Both the position numbers and the translations under genes were made by a program. From assembly GCA_039024315.1 (NCBI GenBank), contig JBCCQN010000333.1, positions 1 to 5,516 of the forward strand: 5,516 nucleotides of DNA, in the 5' to 3' direction. This document shows positions 1 through 5,516 of this stretch, one piece after another; the first letter of the stretch is position 1; every line of letters begins with the position of its first letter. The stretch comes from JBCAWW01 sp039024315. Its GTDB lineage: Bacteria; Bacteroidota; Bacteroidia; J057. Under the pieces are notes generated by a model, which was given only the letters and a program-made list of their open reading frames with translations, was not told where the DNA came from and made no database searches.

Positions 1-728
1 ATCTCCCTGCGGGGAACGGTTTGATCGTCCTTATCGTAGGCCACCATCACCTTCTCGGCTTTGAGTTCCGCGAAGCGGTCAAACATCACAAACTCTTGGG
101 GCGCAAAGCCAGTGATCTCCTGTGTCATCGCGATCAACTCTTTTGCCCTCGCATCACTGAGTTTTAGCTTTTGGCAGAAATAATAAAAAAAGCTTGGGGG
201 ATCAGTTGGCGGCGCCAAAGCAACAAAGCGTTCGACCGCAGGTCCCTCCCAACGACTACTGAGTACATGGGTCATGGCATTAGCCCCCATCGAATGGCCA
301 ATCACTGCATAAGGGGTACCCAACTTTTGCAAAAGCCCAGACCACACATCACTGAAGGCAGGCGGATGCGCAATTTTGCCTTCAGAATCGCCATGAGCTG
401 GCATATCAAAGCCAATTACCTGATATCCCTGATCGACTAGAGCAGGAATTAAGTGTTTGAAATCCATGGCGTGAGATTGCCAGCCATGAGCTAGGAGAAT
501 CTGTTTGGCACCCTGCCCCCACATATAGCCATTGATATGATAGCCTTTGTAGGTATGCTTCAGTTCGATGGCCTGGGACAACAAATCATCAGGCGCTCCC
601 TTACGAGAGCTTCTCCGCTTCGGCTTAGAAAACAGCTTCCAGAGCGTGTAATTGGTTCTTCTGGGAGCAATATTACCTACAGTAGCTAGGTAAAAGTGTA
701 GTAGTGGAAGCAATTTTTGAGTGTTCAT
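1..728 (-). CDS. alpha/beta hydrolase, C-terminus cut by the window edge
   Basis: The reading frame is open from ATG at 728 to the left edge (242 codons, no stop), so the C-terminus is missing. The translation shows an alpha/beta hydrolase fold: the oxyanion-hole segment LLAHGWQSH (about residues 78-86), the strand-turn FDMPAHGDSEG (107-117), the nucleophile elbow GHSMG with Ser146, and an acid-containing segment YDKDDQTVP (231-239) in which Asp235 or Asp234 would be the catalytic acid. The catalytic His would lie beyond the edge. No signal peptide is evident, so the enzyme is probably cytoplasmic; the substrate cannot be told (esterase, lipase or C-C hydrolase are all possible). The gene lies 62 nt downstream of a TetR regulator gene on the same strand, and a palindrome identical at 17 of 18 positions to the one before the regulator sits 18 nt upstream of its start codon. 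I infer it is a target of that repressor. A run of seven T in the coding strand (185-191) keeps the frame intact. Confidence 0.9.
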   Translation of the reverse strand, partial: MNTQKLLPLLHFYLATVGNIAPRRTNYTLWKLFSKPKRRSSRKGAPDDLLSQAIELKHTYKGYHINGYMWGQGAKQILLAHGWQSHAMDFKHLIPALVDQGYQVIGFDMPAHGDSEGKIAHPPAFSDVWSGLLQKLGTPYAVIGHSMGANAMTHVLSSRWEGPAVERFVALAPPTDPPSFFYYFCQKLKLSDARAKELIAMTQEITGFAPQEFVMFDRFAELKAEKVMVAYDKDDQTVPRRE

Positions 729-742
729 AGACTTTGTATTTT

Positions 743-775
743 CAATATATACCGATCGGTATATTTGTAGTCAAA
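743..775 (-). promoter_or_regulatory. putative promoter of the alpha/beta hydrolase gene
   Basis: On the minus strand, TTTG (775-772) is followed after 20-21 nt by an imperfect -7 element, TATATATTG (751-743). The Bacteroidota consensus is TAnnTTTG. The gap between the two elements is filled by the palindromic operator, so a bound repressor would block the promoter. The geometry is nearly the same as in front of the regulator gene. The -7 match is imperfect, hence the moderate confidence. Confidence 0.5.
747..764. promoter_or_regulatory. palindromic operator O1 (TetR-type), before the hydrolase gene
   Basis: ATATACCGATCGGTATAT is a perfect 18-bp inverted repeat located 18 nt upstream of the hydrolase start codon. 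The same sequence with one change (C to T at position 11) recurs before the TetR gene at 1405-1422. A near-identical palindrome in both promoters next to a TetR gene is the classic signature of that regulator's binding site. The binding itself is inferred. Confidence 0.85.
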
Positions 776-790
776 AAAAATAGAAAGGCT

Positions 791-1381
791 TTATAAACTG
801 ATTTCTTGGATTTGTTTTTCGAGTTGTTTTTTGACGATCAAGTAGCTCCTTACATCTCCTTGCACCCTTGCAATCATGATGGAACCTTCTAGGGAAGCCA
901 CAAACATATAACCAAAGGTCTCAATATCTATATCAGGCTTTACTTGTCCCTCTCTAATCCCCCTTTGCAGGATCTTAAACATAGAGGTATGCAGGGTCTC
1001 CAACATGCGGGTCACCTTCAACCTTAGATTGGGGTTGCCATCATCGACCTCGATAGCGGTATTGAGGATAGGACAGCCCCCTTCGATAGGCGGATTGGTG
1101 ATATAACTTTCATAAAAGTCCAAGATCGCTCGCAGCTTATCCGGAGCATTGGTAGCCTCTCGCACCATTTTGCCCATCAGGCTGAAGATTTTTTGCGCGG
1201 TGTATTCAAGCACAGCAATCGCCACGGCCTCCTTACTGCCAAAATTACCATAGATCGCTCCTTTGGTCATTTGGGTAGCATCAGTGATATCCTTCAAAGA
1301 GGTCGCTACATACCCTTTGGTATTAAAAATAGGTGCCGCCTTGCGGATAATAAATGCCTTAGTTTCTTCTGATTTAGACAT
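791..1381 (-). CDS. TetR/AcrR-family transcriptional repressor
   Basis: The protein has 196 residues, normal for TetR regulators. The N-terminal DNA-binding domain is clear: helix RKAAPIFNTKGYVATSL (about 13-29), then the helix-turn-helix DITDATQMTKGAIYGNFGSKEA (31-52) with the family-typical KGAIYxxFxSKE pattern. The C-terminal ligand domain carries GGCPILNTAIEVDD (101-114), resembling the GGCPxxN block of one TetR C-terminal subfamily; Cys103 lies near where the redox-sensing Cys of NemR sits, so thiol sensing is possible but unproven. I chose ATG at 1381. A TTG at 1399 would add six residues, but it lies at or before the predicted transcription start and has no support. The gene is preceded by operator O2 inside its own promoter and followed by operator O1 and the hydrolase gene, which suggests autorepression and control of the hydrolase. 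The inducer is unknown. Confidence 0.95.
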   Translation of the reverse strand: MSKSEETKAFIIRKAAPIFNTKGYVATSLKDITDATQMTKGAIYGNFGSKEAVAIAVLEYTAQKIFSLMGKMVREATNAPDKLRAILDFYESYITNPPIEGGCPILNTAIEVDDGNPNLRLKVTRMLETLHTSMFKILQRGIREGQVKPDIDIETFGYMFVASLEGSIMIARVQGDVRSYLIVKKQLEKQIQEISL

Positions 1382-1401
1382 ATTTAAGATAACTCTCAAT
1401 A

Positions 1402-1432
1402 CAAATATACCGATTGGTATATTATTTACAAA
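1402..1432 (-). promoter_or_regulatory. promoter of the tetR-type gene (Bacteroidota -33/-7)
   Basis: On the minus strand, TTTG (1432-1429), a 19-nt spacer and TATATTTG (1409-1402) match the Bacteroidota sigma-factor consensus TTTG-N19-21-TAnnTTTG exactly. Transcription would start around 1395-1397, giving a leader of about 15 nt before ATG 1381. Operator O2 covers most of the spacer and overlaps the -7 element, as expected for autorepression. Confidence 0.75.
1405..1422. promoter_or_regulatory. palindromic operator O2 (TetR-type), before the regulator gene
   Basis: ATATACCGATTGGTATAT is an inverted repeat with one mismatched pair and is identical at 17 of 18 positions to O1 at 747-764. It overlaps the -7 box and spacer of the regulator promoter and ends 23 nt upstream of ATG 1381. 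It is the probable autoregulatory site. It also lies upstream of the -33 element of the divergent plus-strand gene, where it would not obviously block transcription. Confidence 0.85.
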
Positions 1433-1440
1433 TTTTCCCC

Positions 1441-1471
1441 TTGTCCTAATGTTAACTAAATGTTACCTTTG
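1441..1471 (+). promoter_or_regulatory. promoter of the Lys/Ala-rich protein gene
   Basis: TTG (1441-1443), a 20-nt spacer and TACCTTTG (1464-1471) match the Bacteroidota promoter pattern. The predicted start of transcription is around 1477-1479, about 20 nt before ATG 1498. The leader is A-rich without a recognisable Shine-Dalgarno sequence, which is normal for this phylum. Confidence 0.7.
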
Positions 1472-1497
1472 CGTAAAATAAAAATTAACCAATTCAT

Positions 1498-1944
1498 ATG
1501 GCTAAGAAAAAAGACTTGCTCAAAAAGGTGGGTAAATCCTTGAGCAAAAAGGAATTACAATCTATCCTAGACAAAGCCGCCAAAGCGGAGAAGAAGAAAA
1601 AAGCAGCAGCAAAAAAGAAGAAGAAAAAGGCTGCAGCCGCTAAAGCAAAGGCTAAGAAAAAAGTGAAGGCCAAGAAAGCGAAGCCTACTAAAGTCATTAA
1701 ATTAAAAAAAAAGCCTCGTAAGCAAGCAACGGAAAAAAAGAGCGTAAAAACACCCGCTCTAGAGGCCCCAAAGGTAATTGAAGCCAAAGTGGCCCCACAA
1801 AAAACACTTGTAAAAGCAATACCAGAAGTACAGATAGGGGCGTCTGCTCAGTGTCAGGCAACAACATTGAGTGGACGCCAATGTCGCAATAAGGCTAAAG
1901 AAAACGGGTTCTGTTATGTTCACCGCGCTCAAGCCGCGGCTTAA
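1498..1944 (+). CDS. Lys/Ala-rich histone-H1-like protein with C-terminal Cys3-His motif
   Basis: The 148-residue protein is extremely basic. Residues 1-26 look like a short amphipathic helix (LLKKVGKSLSKKELQSILDK). Residues 27-85 are almost only Lys and Ala with some Pro, Val and Thr, like the tails of histone H1 or bacterial H1-like proteins. Residues 86-117 form a less charged linker. The C-terminus holds a C-x9-C-x9-C-x2-H motif (Cys119, Cys129, Cys139, His142), with the pattern CQATTLSGRQC followed by GFCYVH. This short domain, roughly 'CxATTxxGxxCxxxxxxxGxCxxH', recurs in proteins of bacteria and phages; I treat it as a probable zinc-binding or knuckle-like module. Binding to DNA or RNA is inferred from charge. 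The gene has its own promoter, is divergent from the tetR-type gene, and ends 4 nt before the convergent end of galK. An opposite-strand frame here is only an antisense shadow of the repetitive codons. Confidence 0.85.
   Translation: MAKKKDLLKKVGKSLSKKELQSILDKAAKAEKKKKAAAKKKKKKAAAAKAKAKKKVKAKKAKPTKVIKLKKKPRKQATEKKSVKTPALEAPKVIEAKVAPQKTLVKAIPEVQIGASAQCQATTLSGRQCRNKAKENGFCYVHRAQAAA
1576..1683 (+). repeat. low-complexity AAG/AAA/GCN codon tract
   Basis: This part of the Lys/Ala-rich gene (about residues 27-62) is a purine-rich run of Lys and Ala codons without a fixed repeat unit. Both AAA/AAG and all GCN codons are mixed, which suggests selection on the amino acids more than recent slippage. 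Such tracts are prone to length variation and to sequencing indels. Confidence 0.7.
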
Positions 1945-1948
1945 AAGA

Positions 1949-3094
1949 CTAAAGGGTCCCTACCCCATCGACCAGACTAGCAATATAAATCGGTAGCTCT
2001 GTATCATATTGAGCCTTATAAGCCGACTTCATTCTTTCTTGAAAAGCGGCAACCGCATCAGACTTTACGAGATTAATCGTACAGCCGCCAAAGCCTCCAC
2101 CCATCATCCTTGCACCCAATACATTAGGGTCATCATGCGTTTGTGCGACTAAAAAGTCCAGCTCTGGGCAACTTACCTCGTATAGGTTCTCTAAACCGTC
2201 GTGTGAGGCATACATCAAATCTCCAAAAGTATTAAGATCTCCTTCGCTTAGCGCATCACAAGCGTTTAAGACTCGCTCATTTTCGGCGACTACAAAACGG
2301 CAGCGATCATAAACCTTATCGCTTATCTTATCCTTGATGCTTTCAATTTGCTCGAGACTGGCGTCTCGCAAACTATTGATATTGGGATCTATTTCTTTGA
2401 GTAAGGCTACTCCCCTCTCGCACTCTTCTCTTCTGGTATTGTATTCACTCGAAGCGAGGGAATGGCTAACCTGAGTATTGCAGAGAACGATTTTATAATC
2501 CTCCATTTGCAAGGGGAAATAGGCGTACTCCAAGGAGCGACAGTCGAGTCTAACTACTTGTTCGGCTTTGCCGAACGTACTGGCAAACTGGTCCATAATG
2601 CCACAGCGAACCCCAGCATAGGTATGCTCTGCTTTTTGGGCCATTTTGACTAGAGGCCAGCGTTCGACCGACAGGTCATATAAAACACTGATGGCCATCC
2701 CAGCGCCACACTCAAGAGCAGCAGAAGAAGATAATCCTGCCCCCCTAGGGATATCACCGCTAAAGACTAAATCAAATCCTTCAAACTCATGTCCCTTTTC
2801 TTGTAGCTGGGCGATCACGCCAAGGACATAGTTGGCCCAAGAATGTGTATCTGGTGCAACGGCGATACTGTCTATGGCGCATTCATACTTAGCATCTAAA
2901 TCATGAGCGACTAACCTTGCTTTTTTGAGATTATTGCGTGAAATCGCAAAAGAAATACCCATATCTACCGCCCCGGGTAGGACAAAACCATCATTATAGT
3001 CGGTATGCTCTCCAATCAGATTGACCCTTCCGGGTGCTCTCAGCAAGGTAGGACTTCCACTTTCAGGGAAGTGTCGCATAAAAAGTGCCTGCAT
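1949..3094 (-). CDS. galK: galactokinase
   Basis: The product phosphorylates alpha-D-galactose at C1 with ATP, the first phosphorylation of the Leloir pathway, in the cytoplasm. The length (381 residues) is typical. All GHMP-kinase motifs are present: the galactokinase signature GRVNLIGEHTDYNDGFVLP (22-40) with the galactose-contacting Glu29, His30 and Asp32, the ATP loop PRGAGLSSSAA (116-126), CGIMDQF (164-170) with catalytic Asp168, and motif 3, MGGGFGGC (331-338). Arg23 and Asp168 correspond to the catalytic Arg/Asp pair of E. coli GalK. The start is ATG at 3094; a second Met at residue 6 is possible but would leave the same core. The gene follows the MlaD-type gene by 11 nt and has no evident promoter of its own, so it is probably cotranscribed with it. 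No galT, galE or galM is in view. Its 3' end is convergent with the Lys/Ala-rich gene, 4 nt apart, without a clear terminator. Confidence 0.97.
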   Translation of the reverse strand: MQALFMRHFPESGSPTLLRAPGRVNLIGEHTDYNDGFVLPGAVDMGISFAISRNNLKKARLVAHDLDAKYECAIDSIAVAPDTHSWANYVLGVIAQLQEKGHEFEGFDLVFSGDIPRGAGLSSSAALECGAGMAISVLYDLSVERWPLVKMAQKAEHTYAGVRCGIMDQFASTFGKAEQVVRLDCRSLEYAYFPLQMEDYKIVLCNTQVSHSLASSEYNTRREECERGVALLKEIDPNINSLRDASLEQIESIKDKISDKVYDRCRFVVAENERVLNACDALSEGDLNTFGDLMYASHDGLENLYEVSCPELDFLVAQTHDDPNVLGARMMGGGFGGCTINLVKSDAVAAFQERMKSAYKAQYDTELPIYIASLVDGVGTL

Positions 3095-3105
3095 AAGTGT
3101 TAAGG

Positions 3106-4107
3106 CTAGTTTTCGCCTTTTTCTTGTTTACGTTCGATCAGATAGATCTTGATATCATCAAAAAAGCGAGTTGGATTAGCTTTGATCTCCCTCAATACTG
3201 CATTGACATTTTCAGTAGTGGCATTGATACTGTCGTAAAGGGTGCGATCGTTGATTAAAAGCCCGAGCGTACCGCCTGTAGTATCTAACTTTGCGATCAT
3301 ATTCTCTACATTCCCTACTGCATCACTCGCATCTCCCATGATGGATCGGATTTCATTGGAAGCCATCACCAAGGAGTCAGTGGTATTGACCACATTGGAG
3401 ATGATCTGATCTATCTGTTCGTTATTGTTTTCAACATTTTTGACTACGGAACCAGCGTCGGTAGCGATTTTGGTAATCTCACGAGCTAGACTGTCTACCT
3501 CTTCTGTGATACTGGTAAGGTTGGTCGTAGAGGCCTGAATATTAAATAAACTAGCTCGCAGGGAGCTGGAGTTATTTTCGTCGAGGAGCAGATCCTTGGT
3601 CAAGGTAACTATTTCATTCAGCTTAACGGATAGTCTAGCGACTTCTACCAAGATTTGTGCGCCCTGATCTTGCACCAGATTGGATACCTGGTCGGAGAGT
3701 CCGGTCTCTAATTCACCGATGATTTCTTGGCCAGAACTGAAATAAGTATCTGAAGGAGCGATAGAGTCTGCTCTGAAGATCATCACGCCCTTGGAGCCCA
3801 ATAGGTCTGTGCTGTAGATGACGGCGAGTGAATTATCCGGAATTTCAAGATCACGATTGAACTCTAATTGAGCCACGGCAACCTTTTCCTTCATATCCAG
3901 CTCAAGCTTACCGACCTTACCCACTTTTAGACCATTGATGGTGATGGGATTACCCGGCAATAGGCCTTCAACTTTTTCATATTTGGCGTACAAAACTAGC
4001 GGCGGGCCAAAGAGACTTGAGCCAGACATATAGTTCAAGCCGTAAATAATCATGCTGATCAGTACGACTGAAATGATTCCAAACTTGACTTCGTTGCTTA
4101 ATTTCAC
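3106..4107 (-). CDS. MlaD/MCE-family lipid transport protein
   Basis: The 333-residue protein has one N-terminal membrane helix (about 9-26, FGIISVVLISMIIYGLNY) and then an MCE domain (about 36-116) with the family pattern VEGLLPGNPITINGLKVGKV (46-65) and LLGSKGVMIF (102-111). After that comes a long, mostly helical region (about 135-275) rich in Asn, Ser, Thr and Glu, which would form coiled coils or a helical tube. The segment GTLGLLINDRTLYDSINAT (279-297) and the end NPTRFF (311-316) are typical of bacterial MCE proteins. Such proteins hold phospholipid or other lipids between the inner and outer membrane as part of an ABC system; the permease and ATPase (MlaE, MlaF) are not in this window. 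The start is an unusual GTG at 4107, just before the membrane helix; no in-frame ATG lies upstream. It is preceded by its own putative promoter and followed 11 nt later by galK. Confidence 0.92.
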   Translation of the reverse strand: MKLSNEVKFGIISVVLISMIIYGLNYMSGSSLFGPPLVLYAKYEKVEGLLPGNPITINGLKVGKVGKLELDMKEKVAVAQLEFNRDLEIPDNSLAVIYSTDLLGSKGVMIFRADSIAPSDTYFSSGQEIIGELETGLSDQVSNLVQDQGAQILVEVARLSVKLNEIVTLTKDLLLDENNSSSLRASLFNIQASTTNLTSITEEVDSLAREITKIATDAGSVVKNVENNNEQIDQIISNVVNTTDSLVMASNEIRSIMGDASDAVGNVENMIAKLDTTGGTLGLLINDRTLYDSINATTENVNAVLREIKANPTRFFDDIKIYLIERKQEKGEN

Positions 4108-4133
4108 GCGATTTGAGGTTTGTTTGCTGTGCC

Positions 4134-4164
4134 CAAAAGTACGAAAAATTCTGAGCCTAACGAA
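4134..4164 (-). promoter_or_regulatory. putative promoter of the mlaD-type/galK pair
   Basis: On the minus strand, TACTTTTG (4141-4134) is a perfect TAnnTTTG -7 element in the 49-nt gap after the surface-protein gene. The -33 element is weak: TTCG (4164-4161) at 19 nt. The predicted transcript would start about 20 nt before the GTG start codon. This supports GTG 4107 and a separate transcription unit for the two downstream genes. Confidence 0.5.
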
Positions 4165-5425
4165 TCAAGGTCAGACTCCCACTAAATGATTCGACTTCTC
4201 CATCAGGAAAACGAAGTTGTGCGGCCCAAACGTATACTCCCGGAGCAACTGCTCTTCCCTGCGATTTACCATCCCAGCTGTGCCGAGTATCGTTGATCAC
4301 ACCACCTTCTCGGACAAAGACCAAATTACCCCAGCGATTGAAAACGCGCATATTGACAATCTCTACCTCTCCAAATCCTTGGATATAAAATAGATCATTA
4401 TAAGAATCATCGTTCGGCGAAAAAGCCGTAGGAACAAATATCTTCCGCTCTTTGGACAAAGTAATCAACAAAGAATCAGTGGCTTGGCAGCCGTTTTCAT
4501 CAATTACCGTCAGCTTGACAAGGCTATTTTGTTGAGGTTGTAAAGAAGGCGTCAGGCATTGGTAACAACTAAGTGGGCTTTCGGGCAATACCTCCCACTG
4601 ATATTGTAGGGCTCCTATAGCATTATTGACAAAGGGAGTGAGTTTTATACTATCGCCTGCTTCTATACTTTGGGCTTCGCCCAACGATAAGTCAATTGCA
4701 TCGCTACGGCCCTCAATAAAAAGCGTATCCCTAAATACGCCACAGTTATTGCTCATCTCCAGCCAGTAAGTACCGCCTCGCGTAACGCTCAACTCGCTCT
4801 TTGTGGATCTATCGCTCCATAAGTAGGAAGTACCCCCACCTGGCGCTTGTAGGAGGATAGTGTCATCTGGACAAAGGACAGAAGCTTGGCTTTGTAGCGA
4901 CAAATCGCCCTGAGGAGTAAAGCGAATGAGACTAGGATCGTCTGCCAAAGTGGTGCTAGGATCATCAGAAACGCGCTCTCCTCCTAGCATCATAGGTAAT
5001 TTTGAGAGGTGAGCATGAGAGCGATATTCTCCTTCGGCCTGAGGATCTACACTTGCCCACAATACGACTGAATCATTACCGATAAATAAGCCCGGGCGCT
5101 CAATCTCTAAGATATTACCGCCTAAACCGATGATGGTATCATAGGAGAAGGAAACGGGTTCAATATCCGTGATCGTCAGATACGGAGATAGCGTATCTCT
5201 TAAATGTTCCAAGGAAAAAGAACTCCCGCCATGGTTTTGAAAGCGATAGACAATCCTGACTTCCCCACAGGGCAGAACATTCTGCGGGCTGATACTCTTT
5301 TCAAAATTCACAAAGTAAGGGCAAGCGCAAGCATCCGTCCAGGCCTGACTAGGCCCACCATCAAACTTAGTTACAGTTCCGTTGAATTTATTGATCGTAA
5401 AGAGATTGCCCTCGCTAGAACCTCC
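4157..5425 (-). CDS. T9SS type B (CHU_C) secreted surface protein, 5' end missing
   Basis: About 422 codons remain, in frame from the break near 5425 to TAG at 4157; the true N-terminus and signal peptide are absent. A GTG at 5311 lies inside the protein and is not a credible start. The last 95 residues (4160-4444) are a gliding-motility-associated C-terminal domain: IFVPTAFSPNDDSYNDLFYI, MRVFNRWGNLVF, WDGKSQGRAVAPGVYVW. This domain directs export through the type IX secretion system and surface attachment or release. Before it lie Ig- or PKD-like segments (YLWSDRSTKSELSVTRGGTYWLE; ENGCQATDSLLITL) and further upstream a DUF11-like beta domain (VLPCGEVRIVYRFQNHGG to GGERVSDDPSTTLADDPS). This architecture is common in very large Saprospiria surface proteins, so much of the N-terminal part is probably lost. 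The binding target cannot be inferred. The gene precedes the MlaD-type gene by 49 nt on the same strand. Confidence 0.85.
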   Translation of the reverse strand, partial: GGSSEGNLFTINKFNGTVTKFDGGPSQAWTDACACPYFVNFEKSISPQNVLPCGEVRIVYRFQNHGGSSFSLEHLRDTLSPYLTITDIEPVSFSYDTIIGLGGNILEIERPGLFIGNDSVVLWASVDPQAEGEYRSHAHLSKLPMMLGGERVSDDPSTTLADDPSLIRFTPQGDLSLQSQASVLCPDDTILLQAPGGGTSYLWSDRSTKSELSVTRGGTYWLEMSNNCGVFRDTLFIEGRSDAIDLSLGEAQSIEAGDSIKLTPFVNNAIGALQYQWEVLPESPLSCYQCLTPSLQPQQNSLVKLTVIDENGCQATDSLLITLSKERKIFVPTAFSPNDDSYNDLFYIQGFGEVEIVNMRVFNRWGNLVFVREGGVINDTRHSWDGKSQGRAVAPGVYVWAAQLRFPDGEVESFSGSLTLIR

Positions 5426-5516
5426 ATTTCGGCCTTCTCTTCTTCGGTGTAGCCCGAGAGCGAGATGATCTCCATCCGGTCCAAGAGCGGCCCCGGCATG
5501 TTGTAGGAGTTCGCCG
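5426..5516 (-). pseudogene. lon: fragment of Lon protease AAA+ domain, fused out of frame
   Basis: In the frame starting at 5514 the minus strand reads 29 codons matching the Lon ATPase just after sensor 1: ANSYNMPGPLLDRMEII and then LSGYTEEEKAE. E. coli Lon has nearly the same segment, with sensor-1 Asn473 and arginine-finger Arg484 (equivalent here to the N of ANS and the R of LLDRME). Similarity stops at about 5428, where Lon should continue with Ile-Ala and a basic helix. Instead the frame enters the surface-protein sequence and meets TAA at 5373-5371. Hand-counted GC here is about 61% with mostly G- or C-ended codons, unlike the adjacent gene. The piece therefore probably comes from elsewhere, either by a chimeric join at a contig end or, less likely, by recombination. 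The rest of the gene lies beyond the window. Confidence 0.8.

Noticed and set aside
181..195. Possible frameshift in the hydrolase gene at a poly-T run (coding strand)
   Set aside because: With six T the frame would stop at once, but a recount gives seven (185-191 on the plus strand as A). The frame then continues with hydrolase-like sequence to the window edge.
171..440. Plus-strand open frame of 89 codons
   Set aside because: It lies antisense to the well-supported alpha/beta hydrolase and shows no recognisable motif.
733..767. Plus-strand promoter-like TATATTTG (760-767) with TTTG (733-736)
   Set aside because: It arises from the symmetry of operator O1, the spacer of 23 nt is too long, and it would only read antisense into the regulator gene.
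1608..1622. Slippery A AAA AAG heptamer in the H1-like gene as a programmed -1 frameshift site
   Set aside because: The heptamer is in the correct phase, but it is expected by chance in Lys-codon runs. The -1 frame stops after about nine codons and I see no stimulatory hairpin.
1494..1787. Minus-strand frame rich in Phe and Ala that resembles a membrane protein
   Set aside because: It is the antisense reading of Lys (AAG/AAA to Phe-like CTT/TTT) and Ala codons of the H1-like gene; its hydrophobicity is a compositional artefact.
1931..1942. AAGCCGCGGCTT palindrome at the end of the H1-like gene as a bidirectional terminator
   Set aside because: A hairpin would have only a four-base-pair stem and no T tail follows on either strand; it lies in coding sequence.
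2462..2831. Two plus-strand frames inside galK
   Set aside because: Both are antisense shadows of a gene with all galactokinase motifs in place.
5309..5311. GTG at 5311 as the start of the surface protein
   Set aside because: The same frame continues upstream with plausible protein sequence (GNLFTINKFNGTV and ACACPYF) and no signal peptide follows the GTG, so this is an internal codon.
5204..5452. Plus-strand frame of 82 codons across the junction
   Set aside because: It is antisense to the CHU_C protein and the Lon fragment and depends on the suspected chimeric join.

Overview
The window looks like a Bacteroidota chromosome fragment, probably from a Saprospiria-like lineage, although the rank below phylum is a guess. 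Two observations support this. One gene ends in a gliding-motility-type C-terminal domain (CHU_C, the type B sorting signal of type IX secretion). Several intergenic gaps also carry the Bacteroidota promoter pattern TTG/TTTG, about 19-21 nt, TAnnTTTG, with no clear Shine-Dalgarno sequences. Coding density is high and no gene-free stretch exceeds about 120 bases.

Left part (1-1500): an alpha/beta hydrolase, cut by the left edge, lies downstream of a TetR-family regulator on the same (minus) strand. Two 18-bp palindromes that differ at one base sit in front of these genes, one in each promoter. The simplest reading is a small self-regulated switch: the repressor controls its own promoter and that of the hydrolase.

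Middle (1498-1944): a divergently transcribed plus-strand gene with a good promoter encodes a 148-residue Lys/Ala-rich, histone-H1-like protein. It ends in a compact Cys/Cys/Cys/His motif. Its function is unknown, and nucleic-acid binding is the obvious guess.

Right part (1949-5425, all minus strand): in transcription order, a large secreted or cell-surface T9SS type B protein (5' end missing), an MCE/MlaD-type lipid-transport protein, and galactokinase (galK). The MlaD gene has its own putative promoter and lies only 11 nt upstream of galK, so these two probably form an operon.

Right edge (about 5426-5516): the reading frame of the surface protein breaks off and is replaced by about 29 codons of a Lon protease AAA+ domain, in another frame and with much higher GC. 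This looks like a chimeric join (assembly, amplification or library artefact), although a real recombination cannot be excluded from sequence alone. Apart from this join and the paired operators, the window is ordinary; I see no convincing undescribed multi-gene system.
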